A DNA stretch of 11,898 nucleotides from Deltaproteobacteria bacterium (lineage in GTDB: Bacteria; Desulfobacterota; DSM-4660; Desulfatiglandales; Desulfatiglandaceae): the NCBI GenBank assembly GCA_019314425.1, contig JAFCZI010000037.1, forward strand, positions 1 through 11,898, written 5' to 3'. The translations under genes were made by a program, and so were the position numbers. The notes under the pieces were generated by a model. The model did no database searches. It was given only the letters and a program-made list of their open reading frames with translations, and was not told the DNA's origin. Of the stretch, positions 6,435-11,898 are shown piece by piece (position 1 is the stretch's first letter; each line of letters opens with the position of its first letter).

Positions 6435-7445
6435 CTACCGGCGGCGCCAGTAGACCTTCAGGGCCTTCAGGGGGTTTTTGGCGGAGTCCATGACCGCCGT
6501 GGGCTCAAAACCGCTGTGGAGCATGCAGTGGGTGCATCGGGGATCCCGGCCCACGCCGTATTTTGACCAGTCGGTGTTTTCCATCAATCCCTGATAGGTG
6601 GCTTCATAACCGTCGTTAATGAGATAACAGGGTTTTTGCCAGCCAAAAATATTCCGCGTGGGATTCCCCCAGGGGGTGCAAGCGTAATTCTGATTCCCTT
6701 CCAGAAAATCCAGATAGAGACTGCTGTGATTAAAGCGCCAGGGCTTATTTTTTTCCATTTTAAAAATGGACTGAAACAGGCTTACGGCTTCATCTCTGCT
6801 GAAAAAATGTTCCTGGTCCGGCGCGTTTTCATATTTAAAAGCGGAAGCGATGGTCATGGCTTCCACCCGAAGGGACGTCAGCAGATCAAACAATTGTCCC
6901 GCGCTCTCAGCCGTTTCTCCCTTAAACAGGGTCGTGTTGGTGGTGACCCGAAACCCCCGGGAGACCAGAAGTTCAATGGCCTTTATGGCATTTTCGAATA
7001 CCCCTTTTCGGCCCACCCTTGCGTCATGGCGATCATTGAGCGCGTCCAGGTGAATATTGAAGGAGAGGTAGGGACTGGGCGTAAATTCATGGATCCGGTT
7101 TTGCACCAGAAGGGCATTGGTGCATAAATACACAAATTTTTTCCGGGACACTAAACCTTCTGTAATTTCAGCAATCTGTGGGTGAAGGAGCGGTTCCCCG
7201 CCCGCGAGGCTCACCACGGGGGCGCCGCATTCTTCCGCTGCGCCCATGCATTCCTCCGGGCTCATCCGTTTTTTAAGAATTTCATCCGGGTACGCAATCT
7301 TTCCGCAGCCCACGCAACGCAGATTGCAGCGAAAAAGAGGCTCCAGCATCAGCGCCAGGGCAAATCGCCCATTGCCATTTGAACCGAACCGTTTTTTGCC
7401 GACATAGGCGCCGATACGCACCTTTTGAATCAATGGTAGTCCCAA
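6435..7445 (-). CDS. hpnH: HpnH, adenosylhopene-forming radical SAM enzyme
   Basis: This 336-residue protein matches HpnH over its full length by recognisable motifs. These are EPLFRCNLRCVGCGKIAYPD with the CX3CX2C cluster site (Cys40, Cys44, Cys47), GGEPLLHP (82-89), FVYLCTNALL (104-113), CTPWGNPTRNIFGWQKPCYL (256-275) and the C-terminal CTHCMLHSGFEPTAVMD (304-320) with NPLKAL. HpnH couples a 5'-deoxyadenosyl radical to hopene (diploptene), making adenosylhopane, the entry to extended hopanoids (family knowledge). The start is a TTG at 7445 with GGAG five bases upstream; it gives the usual MGLPLIQ-type N-terminus. No squalene-hopene cyclase or other hpn biosynthetic gene is in the window, so those must lie elsewhere if the pathway is complete. 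The exporter upstream in the same cluster is HpnN-like. Confidence 0.9.
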   Translation of the reverse strand: MGLPLIQKVRIGAYVGKKRFGSNGNGRFALALMLEPLFRCNLRCVGCGKIAYPDEILKKRMSPEECMGAAEECGAPVVSLAGGEPLLHPQIAEITEGLVSRKKFVYLCTNALLVQNRIHEFTPSPYLSFNIHLDALNDRHDARVGRKGVFENAIKAIELLVSRGFRVTTNTTLFKGETAESAGQLFDLLTSLRVEAMTIASAFKYENAPDQEHFFSRDEAVSLFQSIFKMEKNKPWRFNHSSLYLDFLEGNQNYACTPWGNPTRNIFGWQKPCYLINDGYEATYQGLMENTDWSKYGVGRDPRCTHCMLHSGFEPTAVMDSAKNPLKALKVYWRRR

Positions 7446-7460
7446 TGCAACTCCATCTTA

Positions 7461-7549
7461 ACCCGTTCTTAATAAAACGGGTTAATCCTCGAGATATTCA
7501 ATATATCCCTGCGGTTGAAATTATCGTCTTCCTTGATCTTGAACAAAAT
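7461..7549. repeat. Family II repeat, copy B (89 bp)
   Basis: This is the second copy of the 89-bp repeat, between the TPR lipoprotein gene and hpnH. The AACCCGTTCTTAATAAAACGGGTT core contains a short palindrome (AACCCG/CGGGTT). It lies 16 bases upstream of the hpnH start and therefore inside the predicted transcript. Confidence 0.75.
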
Positions 7550-7580
7550 TGAGCATGTTTCAAAGGTTTCACTTTAAATT

Positions 7581-8113
7581 TTATTTTAGTGTTTCCATTT
7601 CACACAGTTGTTTCATCAGGTCCAGGGCCTGTTTCCATGGCTCTTCCCACTCGTTGGCAGGGGGCATGCAGATCAGAATTCGCTGCAACTGGTCGCAGGC
7701 GGGTCCCGGATCTTCGTCTTCCAGATAAGCCTTTGCGAGTCCCAGGCGGTTTTCAACAAAATCGGGATACTGCGAAACGGCGCGCTGGTAATGAACAATA
7801 GCCTTTTCCAGATCCCCGATGCTCACCGGGGGGCCGGGCGCCCGCAGATAGAGCCCCCCCAGCATCCGGTCCGGTCCCCCGTGATCCAGTGCCGGTTTCA
7901 AGCGGGCGGCCTGTAATGCCGCTCCCGGGTCCTGTTCGCTCTGCTGTTCCCACACAAGCGCCTGGTTTCGGGTACAGACCACAAAGAAGATTTTTCCGTG
8001 GCGCCGGTTATGCCATCCACAACTGTCTCATGCCGCGACATCCCTTCGATCGGGGCGCAGGCCGTCAGGAACAGGAGGATAATCCACAGACTATGGCATA
8101 AAACAGGCATCAT
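7581..8113 (-). CDS. TPR lipoprotein (TatT-like), apparently frameshifted
   Basis: Two overlapping frames together make one plausible gene. The first (from ATG 8113) starts with a lipoprotein signal peptide, SLWIILLFLTAC, lipobox cysteine 19, followed by APIEGMSRHETVVDG. It then degenerates and stops at 7898. The second frame carries the conserved body: VCTRNQALVWEQQSEQDPGA, GPDRMLGGLYLRAPGPPVSI, and the TPR-like GDLEKAIVHYQRAVSQYPDF and ENRLGLAKAYLEDEDPG, ending at 7581. A -1 shift in the GAAAAAT run near 7990 would join them as ...GATEK-IFFVVCTRNQ. Without that, the body could only start at an unsupported GTG (7982) and would lack export. The gene start overlaps the end of the PhnD-like gene, suggesting coupling. 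By resemblance it is a TatT-like outer-membrane lipoprotein. The lesion could be a mutation, programmed slippage or a sequence error. Confidence 0.7.
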
Positions 8114-8894
8114 TTTTTTCGCCCCGCCGGAATTGCCGCAGATCCGGATCGGCCGGTCCGAACCCGTTAGTCTGCAGAAGGGTCAGGAGTTTTGCGGCAT
8201 CTGCATCCTCTTCCATGCCCTGAAGCACACCGGCCAGTTTTTGGGTTGAGTCGTTGGTGGCCCCAAACCAGACCACCGGGCTGGTGGGTAGTTCCCGGGA
8301 AATATGCATGACCTTGATCTTCTTGCCGACCGGCATGGTTTTAACGGTCTCATACTGAACCCGGTCCAGCACAACCCCCGCGATTTTTCCTTTAACCAGC
8401 GAGCGCAGGGACCGCAGGGGCCGGAAGGTCCCCTCAAGGGTAAAGGGCAACCGGTTCAGCGGAAATCCAAACAGCAGACAGGTGGCCGCCTTTTTTTCAA
8501 ACAGCATGTTTCCGCGAATTTTTCCGCTTAGCGATTGCCATTCTGTCCCCCCATCCACACGGCCCATCAAACGCCAGACATCCTGGGTAAACCCGCCGGG
8601 CCGGGTGGCAGCCATGGGTGTCATTTGAAAATCCGTTGCGTGTTGGGCATATACCCCCAACTGAACAATGCCCCATGCCGGGGGCGATGATTCCAGGAAT
8701 GCCAACGCGGGCGCCAACTTATTGAAATAACGTACCTTAATGGTTTTATCAGATTCCATTTTCTGATGAATATAATGGGCAAAGGCCTCCATCACCGGAC
8801 GTGCTTCCGCTTCCGTCCCCGGTTGGCCCGGCTGGATCACCGCGAAATCCGGACTGCCTGCTTCGGCATGTCCGATCACCCAACAGAACAACAT
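8091..8894 (-). CDS. PhnD-like periplasmic substrate-binding protein
   Basis: The 267 residues from the ATG at 8894 resemble the PhnD/SsuA/transferrin-type periplasmic binding family, seen in PDFAVIQPGQPGTEAEARPV, ESSPPAWGIVQLGVYAQHA and GKIAGVVLDRVQYE. The role would be to bind a small anionic or other ligand in the periplasm; the ligand is unknown. From this ATG the signal peptide is only MLFCWVIGHAEA and lacks a basic n-region. The same frame continues upstream to an ATA at 8930, giving an ideal signal sequence (ATA)KKHGTAVLFFAMLFCWVIGHAEA, with GAG seven bases before it. The true start may be that ATA or a mutated ATG. The gene follows the exporter stop by a few bases and overlaps the lipoprotein start. 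No ABC permease or ATPase is present, so it may serve the RND exporter instead. Confidence 0.75.
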   Translation of the reverse strand: MLFCWVIGHAEAGSPDFAVIQPGQPGTEAEARPVMEAFAHYIHQKMESDKTIKVRYFNKLAPALAFLESSPPAWGIVQLGVYAQHATDFQMTPMAATRPGGFTQDVWRLMGRVDGGTEWQSLSGKIRGNMLFEKKAATCLLFGFPLNRLPFTLEGTFRPLRSLRSLVKGKIAGVVLDRVQYETVKTMPVGKKIKVMHISRELPTSPVVWFGATNDSTQKLAGVLQGMEEDADAAKLLTLLQTNGFGPADPDLRQFRRGEKNDACFMP

Positions 8895-8944
8895 GGCAAA
8901 AAAGAGAACCGCTGTGCCGTGTTTTTTTATGGTATTCTCGGTGG

Positions 8945-11722
8945 TCAGTTTCTTTCGCTCTTGGTAAAATGACCCATCAGCTTCAGGATGGGCGGCAACG
9001 CAAACAGAGACGCCAGCATGCCCATTAAAGATCCCAGCACCATGATGGCCCCCAGACTTGCCAGTCCTCGGTGCTGGGCAAACAGCAAGCCGCCGAAACC
9101 GATCATGGTGGTGGTAAAGCTCAACGCCACAGCGGTGGGGGTTCCCGTATAAAAGAGCCCGCCAACTCCCGACTGCGTGGGGCGGTCAGCGAGCAGGGGC
9201 TCAATTTCCCGCCAGCGGGCCAGGAAATGCACCCCCCCGTCCACCCCGATGGCAATCAGGATGGGAATCGCAAAGAAGTTGGCCAGATTGAAATGAAGCC
9301 CCAGCCAGCCCATCAGTTCCAGGAGCCATAGCATACTTATGCCCAAAGGTAAAATGGTAAGCATCACATATCGCATCGAACGGGCATAAATCCAGAGTAT
9401 CAGGGATACCAGCAAAATGGTCAGGGCCGCCGCCTGGAGAAACGTGCGGTGCATCAACCGGGCCGATTCATATACCCCCACCGGCACCCCGCTGATATGG
9501 GGGGCCACCTTTCGCAGGCTTGCCACAAAATCCCCCAGCGCATCAAAATCCCATATATCTCCTTTGGGGCTGATTTTAATCTGATATCGCCCATCCTTCC
9601 CCACATACAAATCCCGCAAGCCTGCGGGAAGGTTTTCGGGCGTAACCGATTTTGCGCCGAGCCATCGTTTTAATTGCTCAAGGGATGTGATGATATCCCG
9701 CCCCATGGTCGCTTCCAGTCCCTCAAGACGGCTGACCCGCTCCGGATACCGCTCCAATTGTTCAAGGGCGGAATCCACCGCATTCATGTTTTTTCCCACC
9801 AGCGCGAGGGCCTGCCCGGCGCCCGCAACAAACAATTTTTCTTCCAGGTTTTCAAGGGATTCGGATAAACGAAGAAGCGCCGCCTTAAGCGTTTCAGCGT
9901 GGAGAGGGCGTTCCGGCGGCAGCTGATCCGGGATATTTTCAAGGGCCAGGGCCGCCTCCCGGTATTGGGCTGATTTTTCTTCCTGCCTGCTGGGAATGAA
10001 ATCGAGGACGCTTTCCACCCGGCCCACAGAGGGGATGGCCATGAACTTCTTCGTCAAGTTTTTGACCTGTTCCAGGGTCCCGACCGAAATAATGGCATAC
10101 CAGGTGGATTCATCCGCAGTTTCAATCAGAATCCTTTCATATTCAACGGATTCCAGTCCCCGGGCCTGAAGTTCCAGCAGGTTGTAATTGAAACGCACCT
10201 TGAAAAGCCCAGGCAATGCCAGCAGGGTTATGGCCAGCAGAATAGCCAGCACCCGTTTCGGGCGTTTAAAAACCCGCTCCAGTAGCGGCATGGCCATGAT
10301 TCTGGGCATTGAGGAAGGGAAAAGGTTCTTTTTACCGGCCAGGAGCAGCATGGCGGGCAGTACCAGCATCATGGATACCAGGCAGAACAGCACGCCGGTA
10401 CCACCGATGAGTCCCAGTTGCGCCAGGCCGATGAAATCAGACCCCAGCACCGAATAGAAAGCGCAGACCGATGTAATGGCGCCCAGAATCACGCCGGGAC
10501 CGGTTCGAAACAAAGACGCCCGAACGGCATCCTCCACCCCAAGTCCTTTGCCGTGCGCTTCCACATAGCGCATGACCACGTGAATTCCAAAATCCACACC
10601 GATACCCACCAGCACCAGGGCAAAAACCACTGACAGCAGATTCAACTCTCCCACCGTAACCGTGGCAAATCCGAAACTCCACGCCATGGCCATGAACAGC
10701 GAAAGCAGCACCAGAAAGGGCCTTAGCCATCCATGGAGGACGATCATGAACAGAATACCGATCAAGAACACCGCAATAACAGCGGCCTGCGTCATGTCCC
10801 GGTCCGTGGTCTCCATTTCGTCTGCCTGGAGTGCAGGCCTTCCGGTGAGCCCCACCGCCAGGTCCGGAAAATCCGCACAGGTGGTTTCAAGGGCCTCACG
10901 CACCGCCGCAAGCGGTTTGCCGATCACATCCAGGGCGCCGAAATCCTTGGACGGCAGGATTCGCATGACCAGCAGTCGGCCGGAAGCGGTAAAAAAGTAC
11001 TCACTGCGGCCCTGGCTGAGATCAAACAGAGAACCATCCGGCTTTTTACCCGACAACGTTTCATCCACATTCCCCAGAAAACCCTCAAGGAACCCCAGCG
11101 CCTGCCCCAGCAACGCCGGATCCATATCCGCCGAACCCTGTCCCTTGTCTTCCGTCCTCCGCCCTCCGTCCTCCGTCTTCTGCCCTCCGTCCTCCGCCCT
11201 CCGTCCCCCGAGCAGTTCCGTAATTATGCTGAAAAACCCGGCCAGAGACCCGTCCCGAACCCACCGATCCACGAATGGCGCCAGAAAGGAAACCATGCGC
11301 GTGAGCTTCCGGGCTTCTTCAGGCGAGGCGAAAAGCAGGGCGCCGTCCCCCAGATCCCGGGGTGAAATACGGTAATAGACGGCTTGAATGAGGTCGGGTT
11401 GTTTCTGCAGACGGGCATTGAGCCTCTCGGCGAATTCAGTGGCCCGCTTTTTTCCTTCCTCGGTCCCACCGGTCTGAATGACCGCGAAGAGATATTCCTG
11501 GTCTCCAAAATTTTCCAGGTGTTCCAGATATCTTTTTTGAAAGGGAGCCGACGGTGAGACCAGACTGTCCTGATTGCTGTTCAGGTGCAGAAAAAAGGCG
11601 GAAACCAGGGCCGAGATCAACGCCAGTCCCAGCCCTGAAACAATGATCAAGACGGGATGGTGGCGGACCAGACGCCAGAGTAAGTTCAGGGCAGGCGCCC
11701 TTTTTTGGGGGGGTTGTTTCAT
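8945..11722 (-). CDS. RND/MMPL-family exporter, HpnN-like
   Basis: This 925-residue inner-membrane protein has the duplicated RND layout. TM1 is about residues 24-46, a large periplasmic domain spans 48-310, a helix bundle covers 312-465 with GIGVDFGIHVVMRY (374-387), TM7 lies near 490-507, and a second periplasmic domain precedes the last bundle with IGVDGGVHFLARW (826 onward). The N-terminal region (SLVSPSAPFQKRYLEHLENF, then GALLFASPEEARKLTRMV) resembles HpnN, the hopanoid-associated RND transporter, and hpnH lies in the same cluster, so a lipid substrate is likely. No membrane-fusion protein or TolC gene is nearby, as is usual for MMPL/HpnN types. A 7-bp tandem repeat encodes a hydrophilic insert at about residues 173-199. 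The ATG at 11722 has AGGA four bases upstream and sits 16 bases from the repeat at 11739. Confidence 0.88.
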   Translation of the reverse strand: MKQPPQKRAPALNLLWRLVRHHPVLIIVSGLGLALISALVSAFFLHLNSNQDSLVSPSAPFQKRYLEHLENFGDQEYLFAVIQTGGTEEGKKRATEFAERLNARLQKQPDLIQAVYYRISPRDLGDGALLFASPEEARKLTRMVSFLAPFVDRWVRDGSLAGFFSIITELLGGRRAEDGGQKTEDGGRRTEDKGQGSADMDPALLGQALGFLEGFLGNVDETLSGKKPDGSLFDLSQGRSEYFFTASGRLLVMRILPSKDFGALDVIGKPLAAVREALETTCADFPDLAVGLTGRPALQADEMETTDRDMTQAAVIAVFLIGILFMIVLHGWLRPFLVLLSLFMAMAWSFGFATVTVGELNLLSVVFALVLVGIGVDFGIHVVMRYVEAHGKGLGVEDAVRASLFRTGPGVILGAITSVCAFYSVLGSDFIGLAQLGLIGGTGVLFCLVSMMLVLPAMLLLAGKKNLFPSSMPRIMAMPLLERVFKRPKRVLAILLAITLLALPGLFKVRFNYNLLELQARGLESVEYERILIETADESTWYAIISVGTLEQVKNLTKKFMAIPSVGRVESVLDFIPSRQEEKSAQYREAALALENIPDQLPPERPLHAETLKAALLRLSESLENLEEKLFVAGAGQALALVGKNMNAVDSALEQLERYPERVSRLEGLEATMGRDIITSLEQLKRWLGAKSVTPENLPAGLRDLYVGKDGRYQIKISPKGDIWDFDALGDFVASLRKVAPHISGVPVGVYESARLMHRTFLQAAALTILLVSLILWIYARSMRYVMLTILPLGISMLWLLELMGWLGLHFNLANFFAIPILIAIGVDGGVHFLARWREIEPLLADRPTQSGVGGLFYTGTPTAVALSFTTTMIGFGGLLFAQHRGLASLGAIMVLGSLMGMLASLFALPPILKLMGHFTKSERN
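11139..11208. repeat. Heptanucleotide tandem repeat inside the exporter gene
   Basis: There are ten imperfect 7-bp units, plus-strand consensus TCCGTCC (GGACGGA on the coding strand). Because three units make 21 bp, the reading frame is kept and the protein shows a seven-residue repeat: RRAEDGG, QKTEDGG, RRTEDKG. It lies in the first periplasmic domain of the RND exporter. Confidence 0.9.
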
Positions 11723-11738
11723 GCGGTCCTAGCAAAAC

Positions 11739-11898
11739 TGATGGCGTCGTAAAAAGTCCCATCTACTGCGTTGCAGTGATTTTCCAGAATCTCAACATAC
11801 TACATGTATGCCTACGATCCTGAAAAACCACTACGCCTTGTATATGGAACCTTTTACAACGCCATCTACAGATGGATTTGTGACTTTTTACGAGTGCA
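11739..11898. repeat. MITE-like structured repeat, family I copy 3 (cut by window edge)
   Basis: This is a nearly full-length copy, missing only the last few terminal bases (expected to end ATCA shortly beyond the window). It keeps the nested hairpins and the CCATCTACAGATGG palindrome. The left flank caaaac before TGATGGCG is shared with copy 2. It lies directly upstream of the RND exporter start, so any promoter for that gene is inside the repeat or beyond it. Confidence 0.85.

Noticed and set aside
11139..11208. Possible CRISPR array
   Set aside because: The unit is only 7 bp with no spacers and lies inside a coding frame.
10662..11375. Long plus-strand open frames (237 and 210 residues) opposite the RND exporter
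   Set aside because: They are shadows of the exporter; the translation is Ser/Arg/Pro-rich with no domain, and the minus-strand frame has clear RND motifs.

Overview
The window comes from a Gram-negative (diderm) bacterium. It carries the inner-membrane and periplasmic parts of a Tol envelope machine, an RND/MMPL exporter, a periplasmic binding protein and an outer-membrane-type lipoprotein. The Tol gene style, the HpnH/HpnN-like pair and several families of short structured intergenic repeats suggest a deltaproteobacterium (Desulfobacterota, perhaps Desulfobacterales). That taxonomy is inference from gene style, not a database match.

Layout. Positions 2-3159, plus strand: the 3' part of tolQ, then tolR, tolA and tolB. 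A 164-bp structured repeat sits between tolA and tolB, and its first three bases are the tolA stop codon. No pal gene follows; instead a convergent ADP-ribosylglycohydrolase gene (3136-3921, minus) overlaps the end of tolB by 24 bp. Positions 4075-4260: a tRNA-Thr(CGT) gene on the minus strand with its own sigma70-like promoter; a 59-bp deleted copy of the repeat lies in its leader. Positions 4329-5048: pyrF, plus strand. Positions 5128-5409: a copy of a second repeat family (89 bp) abutting a 5'-truncated histidine-kinase fragment.

Positions 5453-11722, all minus strand, look like one transcription unit. In transcription order it holds a large RND/MMPL exporter with HpnN-like architecture, a PhnD-like periplasmic binding protein, a TPR lipoprotein that appears frameshifted, a second copy of the 89-bp repeat, the adenosylhopene-type radical SAM enzyme HpnH, a second radical SAM protein of unknown substrate, and a hairpin terminator. 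A full-length copy of the first repeat lies just upstream of the exporter start and runs off the window edge.

Working model. The Tol genes form the proton-driven envelope machine. The minus-strand cluster combines a hopanoid-modifying enzyme with a lipid-type exporter, a periplasmic solute-binding protein and an outer-membrane lipoprotein, which suggests a lipid modification and transport module. The members are recognisable, but I cannot say from sequence alone that this combination is already characterised. Several loci are shaped by repeats: stop-codon capture in tolA, a repeat in a tRNA leader, a repeat joined to a kinase remnant, and an in-frame 7-bp tandem repeat inside the exporter. 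Two genes in the cluster have apparent sequence lesions: a missing conventional start and a frameshift at an A-run.
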